64,000 bases of DNA, taken from assembly GCA_963742405.1 (NCBI GenBank), contig CAVUMB010000005.1, forward strand, positions 372,001 through 436,000, given 5' to 3'. The first letter of the stretch is position 1. Every line of letters starts with the position of its first letter. Made by a program: the position numbers and the translations under genes. The notes under the pieces were generated by a model. It was not told the DNA's origin, did no database searches, and saw nothing but the letters and a program-made list of their open reading frames with translations. Shown piece by piece: positions 19,902 through 28,294 of this stretch. Source of the stretch: JAGVSR01 sp963742405 (GTDB taxonomy: Bacteria > Pseudomonadota > Alphaproteobacteria > Rhizobiales > Hyphomicrobiaceae).

Positions 19902-21095
19902 CGTCGGGCACGGTAAGGCCAGTGCGCCTTGTATCTCATTGCCGGCGAACACTCAGGCGACGCGCTGGGCGCCAAGCTGATGGCGGAGATAAAAACGCGG
20001 CTCGGCGCCGGGGTCGTATTCGACGGCGTCGGCGGCGAGGAAATGGCGCGCGAAGGTCTTGTTTCGCTATTCCCTCTTTCTGAAGTGGCCGTAATGGGAC
20101 CGGTCAACATTTTCAAACAATTGCCGCGTCTCATCGATCGCGTGCACGAAACCGTCCGCGACGCGGTGGCAGTCAGCCCGGACGCCATCGTCATCATCGA
20201 CAGCCCGGAATTCACCCATCCGATTGCCAAGCGCATTCGCAAACGTCTGCCGTCCGTGCCCGTGATCGACTACGTCAGCCCGACTATCTGGGCATGGCGC
20301 CCTGGCCGCGCCAGGAAAATGCGAGCCTATGTCGATCATGTCCTGGCGCTGCTGCCGTTCGAGCCGGATGCGCATGTGCGGCTCGGTGGCCCTGCCTGTA
20401 CATACATTGGGCACGCGCTCAGCGAACGGCTCGATATGATCCGGTCGCCGAACGCAGATGCCCTGCGCGCGCGATTATCGCTCAATCCCAAAAAGCGCAT
20501 ACTTGTTGTCCTGCCCGGCAGCCGCGCCTCCGAAGTCTCGCGCCTGATGCCACCGTTTGGGCAGACGGTGCGGCGGCTGCGCGATGCGCTGCCCGACGGT
20601 TTGGAGGTTCTGCTCCCGGTGGTGCCTTCGGTACGGGGGCTCATCGAGAAAGCGCTCAAAACCTGGGATGTTCCGGTTCATGTCATCGAGGGCGAGGCGG
20701 ACAAGTTCGCGGCCTTCCAGCTGGCCGATGCGGCGCTGGCGGCGTCAGGCACGGTGACGCTGGAACTGGGACTGGTCGGGACACCCGCCATCGTAGCCTA
20801 CAAGGTCGACGTGGTGATCTCGCACATGCGCTTTTTGCTCAAGGCGCAATCGGTCGTTTTGGCGAACCTGGTCGCGGGCGAAAACATCTATCCCGAGTTT
20901 CTCCAGGAGAACGCCACACCGGAGAAAATGGCCCGCGCGCTCATCCCACTCTTGTCTCATTCGAGTGAGCGGGCAAAACAGGTCGAAGCTCTTGCGCGCG
21001 TTCCAGAGCGGATTGCGACCGGCGGACGGCGGCCCAGCGCGCTCGCGGCCGATATCGTGCTCGATTACGCGATCCACGCCCGGCTCAGAGCCTGA
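19898..21095 (+). CDS. lpxB: Lipid-A-disaccharide synthase, +1 frameshift near the start
   Basis: LpxB joins lipid X and UDP-2,3-diacylglucosamine to the lipid A disaccharide, using the LpxI product next door. The uninterrupted frame begins only at a TTG (19929). The likely start is ATG 19898, which overlaps the lpxI stop (ATGA) and reads MTSGTVRPVRL; one extra base at about 19931 (CGCCTT[G]TATCTC) then joins YLIAGEHSGD. The corrected product has 398 residues. Family blocks IDSPEFTHPIAKRIRK, YVSPTIWAWRPGR, LVVLPGSRASEV and ALAASGTVTLELGL are present. It converges with the next gene, sharing the last 11 bases. Confidence 0.92.
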
Positions 21096-21777
21096 GTGGC
21101 CGTGCGGCCGCCTTTTCGACCGCCAGCCGTCGCGCATCGAGCGGTTGTTTCATGATCTCCCGATAGTGTGCGAGCAATTCCGGCGAAGCCGTCTCAGGCG
21201 ATCCGGCATCGAATGGCGGCGACGGATTGTACTCCATGAAAAGCTGGATCAGTTCAGCATTAGGCCGGCCGCCCAATTCCGCAGCCAGCGTCAAACCGAA
21301 ATCGATGCCCGCCGTGACGCCACCGCCCGTCACCCGGTTCCGGTCTATGCACACCCGCGTGTCGACGACCGTCGCGCCGAAGCTCTTCAGGAAATCGCGC
21401 GAGGCCCAGTGCGTTGCCGCCTTATAGCCTTCAAGAAGACCCGCGGCTCCCAGTACGAGCGCGCCGGTGCAGACGGAAGTCACGTAACGCGCGCGGTCAG
21501 CTTTCGCGCGCACGAACGCAAGCACGTCTTCATCGATGAGGAGAGCGTTGACGCCTGGACCGCCCGGAATGCAGATCACGTCGAGGTCGGGGCAATCGGC
21601 AAACGTGACGGTTGGCGAGAGAACGAGACCTGTATCGCTGCGAACCGAATCAAGCGTTTTCCACGCCAGATGAACGTGGCTGCCGGTCATGCGCGCGAAA
21701 ACCTCGAACGGTCCGGTCATATCGAGCTGAGTAATGCCGGGAAAAATCACGAAGCCGATGTGAAGGGAAGCACTCAA
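21085..21777 (-). CDS. DJ-1/PfpI family protein, isonitrile hydratase-like
   Basis: A 230-residue protein close to InhA-type isonitrile hydratases, which turn isonitriles into N-substituted formamides. HIGFVIFPGITQLDMTGP opens the domain, PGGPGVNAL follows, and the nucleophile Cys103 sits in SVCTGALVLGAAGLL. GGGVTAGIDFGLTLAAEL and PPFDAGSPETA complete the match. TTG at 21777 fits the family start. An ATG at 21825 is possible, but its apparent Shine-Dalgarno is part of the terminator stem at 21811-21837. It may also belong to the wider amidotransferase-like group without hydratase activity. Confidence 0.8.
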   Translation of the reverse strand: MSASLHIGFVIFPGITQLDMTGPFEVFARMTGSHVHLAWKTLDSVRSDTGLVLSPTVTFADCPDLDVICIPGGPGVNALLIDEDVLAFVRAKADRARYVTSVCTGALVLGAAGLLEGYKAATHWASRDFLKSFGATVVDTRVCIDRNRVTGGGVTAGIDFGLTLAAELGGRPNAELIQLFMEYNPSPPFDAGSPETASPELLAHYREIMKQPLDARRLAVEKAAARPLRL

Positions 21778-21810
21778 AATGCACCCGCTTTGTTTGGCGA
21801 CCGAAATCAA

Positions 21811-21837
21811 CGAGGGCCAGCGCATGGCCGGCCCTCG
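21811..21837 (-). terminator. Intrinsic terminator after the molybdopterin oxidoreductase gene
   Basis: CGAGGGCC at 21811-21818 pairs perfectly with GGCCCTCG at 21830-21837. On the minus strand the stem is followed by TTGATTT. It lies 31 bases beyond the stop of the gene that ends at 21868. Confidence 0.55.
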
Positions 21838-21867
21838 GATTACTTCTACACCTTGACGTCGCGAGTC

Positions 21868-24024
21868 CTACTCCGCAGCCGCCGCTGCTGGCTGGTTGAC
21901 GCGGCTGACCTCGACAAGATTGTCGGAAAAGGTCGGCGCGCGGCCTAGCCCGCAGTGAGCATCGGAGGAAATCGAATTGACCGACCCGTCGGTGCGATTG
22001 AGCGAGCGCCAATAGCCGAGAGTCGCCACTACGATGCCGGGGTTGACGTCGTCCGTGACCCGCGCGAGGCCGGTAAAGTCGCCCCGGTCGTTGTAAACGC
22101 GGACCGGATCACCGTCTTGAATATTGCGCTTTTGCGCATCCGCCGGCGAGATCAACACGAACTGCTCGCCCTGCGCTTTGATCTTGTGCTCCTCGTTGGC
22201 GTAGCACGAGTTCAGAAACGCGTGGCTCTTTGGCGAGATGATGTTCAGCGAATAGAGCTTGGCGCGCTCCGGGTTTGTCTCGGGCGCTTCGCGGTTGGCG
22301 ATGTAGCCCGGCAGCGGATCGACGGGTGAGCCGTCCTGATCGCCCTCGTACATGGCGCGGAACGGACCGGCGACGAAGTTCTTCGCATCATGAAGCAGGA
22401 ACTCGACCTTGCCCGAGGGCGTCGGGAACTTGCCCTCTTTATGCGGCGTGCGCGTATCGGCGGAGCCGACGTCGATTTTGAAGTAGCCGTGGGTTTTGAA
22501 ATACTCCATGTCGATGCCGGCCATCTTGGGATCATCCCAGTTGATGTAGTGGGCGGCCAGTTCACTGTCGGTCATCTGGAAGACGGGATCATCAAAGCCC
22601 ATCTCCTTGGCCAGCAGGCGCCACATATCACTGGTCGGCCGCGCCTCGCCCGGCGGTTCGACGGCCTTCTGATTGTACGTGAAATAGAAGTGCCCCCAAG
22701 ACCACATCATGTCTTCCGCTTCGCCGGCCATCGCGTTCGGCAGCACGATGTCGGCGTACTTCGCCGTATCGGTCATGAAGTGTTCGGCGACGACGGTGAA
22801 GAGATCTTCGCGCTGCAGTCCCTTGACGATCTTGTTCGTCTCGGGCGCCTGACTGACGGGGTTTGTGCAATAAACGAACAGCGACTTCAGCGGCGGATCG
22901 AGTTTCATTTCGCCGGTCAGCGCCGCGCCCAGACGCAAGTTGTTGATCGCCCGCGTGCCCGGCCGGATCCAGTCGCCGCGCGAGACCTTCGCCCAATCGA
23001 CGGGAAAATCCCAAAGCGGCATCTGGAGAAGGCCGCCGCCGACGTGCTTCCATGAGCCGACGAGGGCCGGCAGCGCGCAGACGGCGCGAATGGCCTGACC
23101 GCCACCGGCGTGCCGTTCGAGTGCGACCCCGAGACGAATGACGGAAGGTTGAGCGGTCGCGAATTCCTTGGCGAACTGGCGAATGTCGTCCGCCTTCACG
23201 CCGGTAATCTTTTCCACGTACTCGGGCGAAAACTCAGCGGAACGATACTGCAATTCCGGATAGCCATACGTGTGCTTGTCGACCCACGGCTGATCGACGA
23301 GGCCCTGAGCGATAATCGAATGAATGAACCCCATGGCGAGAGCGCCGTCGGTGCCGGGTTTGGGGCAAATGTGCCAATCGGCGGCCTTCGCAGTGCGCGA
23401 CTTGTAACTGTCGATCACGACGACTTTCGCACCGCGCTTCTGAGCCTCGAGCACGAAGGGCCAGTGATGCAGGTTGGTCGAGATCGAATTGCACGCCCAG
23501 ATGACGATGAACTTGGCATGCACGAAGCTTTCCGGATCGACGCCGCCCGTGGGACCGACCGTCAACAGCCAGGCCGTTGAGGAACCCGACGCGCAGAACG
23601 TTTTCTCGTTCACCGTCGTGCCGAGGCGGTTAAAAAATGGATCGCCGGAGTTGATGCCCTGGACGAGGCCCATGTTGCCGAGATAGCTGTACGGCATGAT
23701 CGCCTGGCTGCCGTATTCCGCGATGATGTCGCGCCAGCGGCGGCCGATTTCCGAAATGGCGTCGTCCCAGGTGATGCGCTCCCACTGGCCCGAGCCTTTC
23801 GGTCCCTTACGGCGGAGCGGATACAGCAGGCGGTCGGGGTTGGCGTGATGGTCGTGAAAATCCTTGAGCTTTACGCACAGACCGCCGCGCGTCATCGGGT
23901 GATCTTTGTTGCCGCGCACATCGACCAGCTTACCGTCACGGACTTCATAAACCATCGAGCAAGTGTCGGGGCAGTCGTGCGGACACGCGCCGTGAAACAC
24001 CTCGGACTTCAACAGCTCGTTCAT
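21868..24024 (-). CDS. Molybdopterin-dependent oxidoreductase (DMSO reductase family), cytoplasmic
   Basis: A 718-residue bis-MGD enzyme. The ATG at 24024 is preceded by GGAGAGG at ideal spacing; a further upstream ATG at 24060 is less likely. Four cysteines for a [4Fe-4S] cluster are at 14, 18, 22 and 50 (CPHDCPDTC, then GGLC). A possible molybdenum ligand is the Cys in EKTFCASGSS. The C-terminal domain near residue 600 has the molydopterin-binding beta barrel (HAFLNSCYANE, then DGDPVRVYNDRGDF). No Tat signal is seen. No electron-transfer or membrane subunit lies beside it, so its partner and substrate (formate, thiosulfate, S/N-oxide or other) cannot be told. Confidence 0.85.
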   Translation of the reverse strand: MNELLKSEVFHGACPHDCPDTCSMVYEVRDGKLVDVRGNKDHPMTRGGLCVKLKDFHDHHANPDRLLYPLRRKGPKGSGQWERITWDDAISEIGRRWRDIIAEYGSQAIMPYSYLGNMGLVQGINSGDPFFNRLGTTVNEKTFCASGSSTAWLLTVGPTGGVDPESFVHAKFIVIWACNSISTNLHHWPFVLEAQKRGAKVVVIDSYKSRTAKAADWHICPKPGTDGALAMGFIHSIIAQGLVDQPWVDKHTYGYPELQYRSAEFSPEYVEKITGVKADDIRQFAKEFATAQPSVIRLGVALERHAGGGQAIRAVCALPALVGSWKHVGGGLLQMPLWDFPVDWAKVSRGDWIRPGTRAINNLRLGAALTGEMKLDPPLKSLFVYCTNPVSQAPETNKIVKGLQREDLFTVVAEHFMTDTAKYADIVLPNAMAGEAEDMMWSWGHFYFTYNQKAVEPPGEARPTSDMWRLLAKEMGFDDPVFQMTDSELAAHYINWDDPKMAGIDMEYFKTHGYFKIDVGSADTRTPHKEGKFPTPSGKVEFLLHDAKNFVAGPFRAMYEGDQDGSPVDPLPGYIANREAPETNPERAKLYSLNIISPKSHAFLNSCYANEEHKIKAQGEQFVLISPADAQKRNIQDGDPVRVYNDRGDFTGLARVTDDVNPGIVVATLGYWRSLNRTDGSVNSISSDAHCGLGRAPTFSDNLVEVSRVNQPAAAAAE

Positions 24025-24211
24025 GGCATTCCTCTCCAGAATTTCGTTATGGGCCGACACATTGCCGACCGCCGGGCCACGTCGAGGCGGACCGGTCGTT
24101 CAAAAGGTGCGTCAGTCTGACATTGATCAGTTGATCCGGCAATCTTGATCACACCCAGCTAGGCATCGTGCGGATACTTATGGCACCGTTCCAGCTTAAC
24201 GGCGCGTAGGC

Positions 24212-25279
24212 CTACGTGAGCACATCATGATAAAGGTGCATGCGCCCTGCCGCGTCGCGAACCTCGCATCCTGCGTCTGTCAGCCGAACGTCTGCCGACA
24301 GCAGGGAAATTTTGCCGGAACCACCGGGCAGATCGAGCACGTAATCAGCACGCGCCAGCCCCGACAGGCGGCGATGAAGTTCGCGGACGAGTTCGATACC
24401 CCGTGCGACAGGGATGCGAAAATGTGCCGTGCCCGGCGCAAGGTCGCCATGGTGGAGGTAGTACGGTAGCACGCGCGCTTCCACAAACCCGCGCATCAGC
24501 GTTTCAAGTATGACGACATCATCATTGATGCCACGCAACAAGACTGTCTGACTGACCAGCACAATGCCGGCGTTCGCGAGACGCGCGATGGAGGCGCGGG
24601 CATCTAGCGTAAGTTCGCGCGGGTGATTGGCGTGCAGCCCGACGACGACGGTCTTTTGCGTCGTCGTGAGCGCCGCGACGAATGCTTCGGTTACCATCTG
24701 CGGGGCGACCACGGGAACACGTGTATGCCAGCGCACGACCTTCACATGCGCGATCGCATCGAGCGCCTGCATCAACGCCCGCACGCGCCGCTCTGACAGC
24801 ATGAACGGATCGCCGCCCGTGAGGATGACCTCCCAGATGGCGGGTGTATCACGGATGTAGGAGAGAGCCGCGTCGACTTCCGCTTCACTCAGATTGTGCC
24901 CCGTATCGGGGCCGACCATTTCGCGGCGAAAGCAGAAGCGACAGTAAACGGGACAGACCCCGACGATCTTCAACAGCACACGATTGGGGTAGCGGTGCAC
25001 AATCCCATCAACGGGGCTTTTTACATAATCGCCGATCGGGTCGGCCAGTTCCGCCGCGTCAGTTGAGAGTTCCGCAGCGCTCGGCACGAATTGACGGCCG
25101 ATTGGGTCGGCCGCATCGGCCGGGTCGATAAGGGCGGCCATCGCGGGCGTGATGGCGACCGAATAGCGCCTCGCGACCGCTTGTAACGTTGCTGCTTGCA
25201 CCGGCGCGGCAAGTCCGGCAGCGATGAGATCGACTGCACTGCGCAGTGTTCTCGCCCCTGTTGTCACTTCGGCGGCCAC
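24212..25279 (-). CDS. Lysine 2,3-aminomutase-like radical SAM protein (KamA/EpmB family)
   Basis: A 355-residue radical SAM enzyme with the cluster-binding motif CPVYCRFC (Cys109, Cys113, Cys116). VILTGGDPFMLS and a PLP-binding Lys region near the C-terminus are as in KamA/EpmB. EpmB converts lysine to beta-lysine for modification of elongation factor P; neither efp nor epmA is in this window. The start is GTG and overlaps the preceding GFA gene by 16 bases, so the two are cotranscribed. Confidence 0.85.
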   Translation of the reverse strand: MAAEVTTGARTLRSAVDLIAAGLAAPVQAATLQAVARRYSVAITPAMAALIDPADAADPIGRQFVPSAAELSTDAAELADPIGDYVKSPVDGIVHRYPNRVLLKIVGVCPVYCRFCFRREMVGPDTGHNLSEAEVDAALSYIRDTPAIWEVILTGGDPFMLSERRVRALMQALDAIAHVKVVRWHTRVPVVAPQMVTEAFVAALTTTQKTVVVGLHANHPRELTLDARASIARLANAGIVLVSQTVLLRGINDDVVILETLMRGFVEARVLPYYLHHGDLAPGTAHFRIPVARGIELVRELHRRLSGLARADYVLDLPGGSGKISLLSADVRLTDAGCEVRDAAGRMHLYHDVLT

Positions 25280-25734
25280 ACATCGGTGTCGTGGTCGGGG
25301 TGCTGATTGGAGACGAGCTTGTCCAGGAACGGCGCAGCGATGATGTCATCGGTGGTCAGTTTGCCGGGCAAAGAAGGAATGCTGTCGACATAGGGCAGCT
25401 TTCCTTCGATGCCAAATTGGACGCTAGGCGGGAGCAATTCAGGATGATCGAAAGCTGCGATCGCGAGGGCGACGCCATCGGGGGCCTCGTAGGTGAGGGG
25501 CGTCCCGCAGTTCTCACAAAATCCGCGTTTGACGAAGTTGGATGATGCGAAATGCTTGAGTTTGCCGCGTGACCAAGTGAGCGCTGCGCCCCTGGTGTTG
25601 ACCAGCGGCGCATAAAAGCCGCCGAACGCCTTCTGACACATGCGGCAATGGCAAACGGACACGTCCTTCAGTTCGCCCTCGACGCGAAACCGAATGGCGC
25701 CGCACTGACAACCGCCGGTGAGCACGTGTGTCAT
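25264..25734 (-). CDS. GFA (glutathione-dependent formaldehyde-activating, CENP-V type) family protein
   Basis: A 156-residue zinc protein. GGCQCGAIRF, CHCRMCQKAFGG and FCENCGTPL carry the seven or so conserved cysteines that bind two zinc ions in the GFA fold. Original family members were proposed to join formaldehyde and glutathione, but most homologues have no proven activity. AGGAG precedes the ATG; it starts 9 bases after the MoxR ATPase gene ends and overlaps the radical SAM gene downstream. Confidence 0.88.
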   Translation of the reverse strand: MTHVLTGGCQCGAIRFRVEGELKDVSVCHCRMCQKAFGGFYAPLVNTRGAALTWSRGKLKHFASSNFVKRGFCENCGTPLTYEAPDGVALAIAAFDHPELLPPSVQFGIEGKLPYVDSIPSLPGKLTTDDIIAAPFLDKLVSNQHPDHDTDVWPPK

Positions 25735-25743
25735 GCAAAACTC

Positions 25744-26589
25744 CTACTCACCCTTGCGGCGGCTCATGAATGCGATGCGCTCAAAAAGATGGACGTCCTG
25801 CTCGTTCTTTAAGAGCGCGCCAGCGAGCGGCGGGATCAGCTTGCGGCTGTCGGTTTCCTTCAACATCGTGTGGTCGATGTCTTCGGCCAGGAGAAGCTTG
25901 AGCCAGTCGATCAATTCCGAGGTCGACGGCTTCTTCTTCAGTCCCGGCACATCGCGCATGTCGTAGAAAATGCGTAGCGCCTCCGACACGAGACGCCCCT
26001 TCAAATTGGGAAAGTGAACATCCACGATCTTCTGCATCGTGTCAGGGTCGGGGAACTTAATGAAGTGGAAAAAGCATCGCCGCAGGAAGGCGTCCGGCAG
26101 CTCCTTCTCGTTATTGGAGGTAATGATGACGATCGGTCGCTGCGCGGCTTTGATCGTCTCGCCCGTTTCGTAGACGAAGAATTCCATGCGATCGAGTTCC
26201 TGCAACAGATCATTGGGAAACTCGATGTCGGCCTTGTCGATTTCGTCGATGAGCAGGATCGGCCGGCGCTCCATGACGAAGGCGTCCCACAGTTTGCCCT
26301 TCTTGATGTAATTACCTATGTCCTTGACCCGCTCATCGCCGAGTTGGCTGTCACGCAACCGCGAAACGGCATCGTATTCGTAGAGACCTTGCTGCGCCTT
26401 GGTGGTCGATTTGATGTGCCACTCGATGATTGGCGTGCCCAGCGCGCGGGCGACCTCGAGCGCGAGGACGGTCTTTCCGGTGCCGGGTTCGCCCTTGATC
26501 AGCAGCGGACGTTCGAGCGTGATGGCCGCGTTGACGGCGACCTTGAGGTCCGGTGTCGCGACGTAGCTCTTCGTGCCTTCGAATTTCAT
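25744..26589 (-). CDS. MoxR family AAA+ ATPase
   Basis: A 281-residue ATPase. Walker A GEPGTGKT is at residues 33-40, Walker B ILLIDEIDKAD near residue 117, sensor 1 in IITSNNEKELPDAF and the arginine-finger region LRRCFFHFI. MoxR proteins act as chaperones for metal-centre insertion, usually with a von Willebrand A partner. No such partner gene lies beside it here; the next genes encode a GFA protein and a radical SAM enzyme. Confidence 0.9.
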   Translation of the reverse strand: MKFEGTKSYVATPDLKVAVNAAITLERPLLIKGEPGTGKTVLALEVARALGTPIIEWHIKSTTKAQQGLYEYDAVSRLRDSQLGDERVKDIGNYIKKGKLWDAFVMERRPILLIDEIDKADIEFPNDLLQELDRMEFFVYETGETIKAAQRPIVIITSNNEKELPDAFLRRCFFHFIKFPDPDTMQKIVDVHFPNLKGRLVSEALRIFYDMRDVPGLKKKPSTSELIDWLKLLLAEDIDHTMLKETDSRKLIPPLAGALLKNEQDVHLFERIAFMSRRKGE

Positions 26590-27159
26590 GATGCGGGTTC
26601 GCGCGTCCCTGAAGCCTGACTGCCATCAACGTAGGGCGGTGAGGCAAGCGGGGGAAGGGGACCGAACGCCTCGAAAGCGTTGAACGCCGCGCGCGGATAC
26701 GGGACGCGCGCGGCGTCAAGTGCCGCCAAGACTGCGGCAGGCCGTTCGGGAGGCGCCGTGCTGTACAGATCGCGAGCTTCCCGATGTTGGGGAAAGATAA
26801 GCCGAAACGACCTGACAGCGCCGTATGGGAGCGGTGGTCCTCCAGTGCAGCCAAGCACCCACTCGTAATATGGCTAGCCGCTTGGTTGCACATGAACAAT
26901 CTTAGATTGCACACAAAGGATTACATATTCCTTGATGCGAAGGTTTTCGAGTTGCCTCACCGAATAGCTGGGGTGCGCGTCTCAACTCGTGGAATTCACG
27001 AGCAATTTAAAAAGGCTGCCGTCACAATCGCAGCTTGCCTTGACACCGCCCTCTGGCCGCGAGAAGAGGATCGCGAACGCCGGCCCCGCAGGCACGAGTC
27101 GTGCCGGACGCCGCAGAAGTGTTCTCATTGCGCGAGCGTGCCTTAAGTGGAGACCGGCC
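26590..27159. other. 570-base gap before dksA, no convincing gene
   Basis: A minus-strand frame (26586-26858) reads without stop but has no recognisable motif or ribosome site. The stretch 26870-26950 is clearly more AT-rich than its surroundings and may hold the dksA promoter. No clean sigma-70 pair was found. TTGACA at about 27040 lacks a matching -10. Confidence 0.4.
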
Positions 27160-27861
27160 ATGGGCAAACGCGACGACAAGGCAAAAACTTCCAAAGTGGC
27201 CCCTCCCGTCCGGGGCAAATCCTCAGCCGCCAGCAAGGCGCGCTCTGTGAAAGGGCGCGCAATAGCTGCTAAGCCGGCCTCCAAGACAGCGTCAAAGTCG
27301 CCCGTGCGGGCTGCGGTCGTGAAAGCACCGCCGGCAAAGGTCGCAGTTGCCAAACCTGCTCCAGTGGCCCCCGTGAAGGCTCGCTCCGTCACCAAGGCGG
27401 CACAGAAGCAGTCGGACAAAAAGCTGGTCGACCGCGCCAAGGCTTCCGCCATCGTCCTGCCGCCGGATTACCACCCGTCGGAAGACGAGCCGTTCATGAA
27501 CGAGTATCAGCGCCTCTATTTCCGGCAGAAGCTCGTGACCTGGAAAGAGGACATTATCCGTCAGACCAAAGAGACCCTGGAAGGTTTGCACGAGGACAGC
27601 GTCCAGCACGCCGATCTGGCCGACAGGGCGACGTCTGAAACCGATCGCGCACTGGAACTGCGCGCGCGCGACCGCCAGCGTAAACTCATTTCCAAGATCG
27701 ACGCCGCCCTCTCCCGCATTGAGGACGGGACCTACGGGTATTGCGAGGAAACAGGCGAGCCGATCGGTCTCAAACGGCTCGATGCCCGCCCGATCGCCAC
27801 GCTTTCCCTCGAGGCCCAGGAGCGCCACGAACGCCGCGAGCGGGTCTATCGCGAGGATTGA
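27160..27861 (+). CDS. dksA: RNA polymerase-binding transcription factor DksA, with long basic N-terminal tail
   Basis: DksA binds the secondary channel of RNA polymerase and works with ppGpp in the stringent response. The ATG at 27160 follows GGAG and gives 233 residues. The C-terminal 140 residues hold the coiled coil (YFRQKLVTWKEDIIRQTKE) and the C-terminal CEETGEPIGLKRLDARP. Only the first cysteine of the classic four-cysteine zinc finger is kept, which is usual in alphaproteobacteria. The first 95 residues or so are rich in Lys, Ala, Pro and Ser (KAPPAKVAVAKPAPVAP), like histone H1 tails, and are longer than in most DksA proteins. Confidence 0.92.
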   Translation: MGKRDDKAKTSKVAPPVRGKSSAASKARSVKGRAIAAKPASKTASKSPVRAAVVKAPPAKVAVAKPAPVAPVKARSVTKAAQKQSDKKLVDRAKASAIVLPPDYHPSEDEPFMNEYQRLYFRQKLVTWKEDIIRQTKETLEGLHEDSVQHADLADRATSETDRALELRARDRQRKLISKIDAALSRIEDGTYGYCEETGEPIGLKRLDARPIATLSLEAQERHERRERVYRED

Positions 27862-27967
27862 CCTCTCCGATGCCCGTGCCGGGTTGGCACAGCCATTAAC
27901 GGCCGCGTAAGCATTCTGCCTCACACTTCTTAGCAAGCCGCTTTACGGCTGCTCGGAGTGTATTGCG

Positions 27968-28258
27968 ATGTTGTCCATTCTTATATTCAGCGGCAAGCAA
28001 TGGTCGCGCGCCGCGTTGGCTTGGCTCTTGTTCGCCGTCGCCGTCGATGGTCTGGCCAGGGCCGGATCGGAAGCCGCCGAGGCCAAGCTTGCGGCCTATA
28101 ACACGGCAGTGGCTTTGGGCGTGCTGAGTGCCGCCGAGCGCCTCGGCCCGCATGGCCAGTATCAGGTCGCCAAAGTTGAAATCGTCGACCTTGATCTCGC
28201 TCGGTTGGAGCCCTCGGCTTTCGGTGATCTCGACGACGCGCACGCGCCTAAGCCCTGA
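27968..28258 (+). CDS. Small hypothetical membrane protein
   Basis: A 96-residue frame with a GGAG about 10 bases before the ATG and one hydrophobic segment (AALAWLLFAVAVDGLA). The rest is Ala/Leu-rich with no known motif. It is convergent with the mechanosensitive channel gene. An antisense frame covers the same bases (27896-28243) but has no ribosome site. It is uncertain whether this is a real gene. Confidence 0.35.
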   Translation: MLSILIFSGKQWSRAALAWLLFAVAVDGLARAGSEAAEAKLAAYNTAVALGVLSAAERLGPHGQYQVAKVEIVDLDLARLEPSAFGDLDDAHAPKP

Positions 28259-28260
28259 CC

Positions 28261-28294
28261 CAGGTCCGGGTCCTGGTCCGGGTCCTGGCCCAGA
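28261..28294. repeat. Short tandem repeat between convergent genes
   Basis: The 12-base unit GGTCCGGGTCCT occurs twice in a row at 28263-28286, flanked by CCA and GGCCCA. The unit is partly self-complementary (CCAGG with CCTGG), so it may fold and act as a two-way terminator. Confidence 0.55.

Noticed and set aside
10200..19935. Programmed frameshifting in the cdsA-lpxB block
   Set aside because: There is no common slippery sequence or downstream structure, and the shifts go in both directions.
21778..21825. Longer N-terminus for the isonitrile-hydratase-like protein
   Set aside because: The ATG and its GAGGG belong to a terminator stem, and family members start at the later TTG position.
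21811..26589. A defence or antiphage operon built on the MoxR ATPase
   Set aside because: No nuclease, toxin, VWA or other effector gene accompanies it; the neighbours are metabolic.
26586..26858. A 90-codon minus-strand gene next to the MoxR gene
   Set aside because: No motif, no ribosome site; composition fits chance in GC-rich DNA.
27896..28243. A minus-strand gene overlapping the small membrane protein
   Set aside because: No ribosome site and no hydrophobic or conserved segment.
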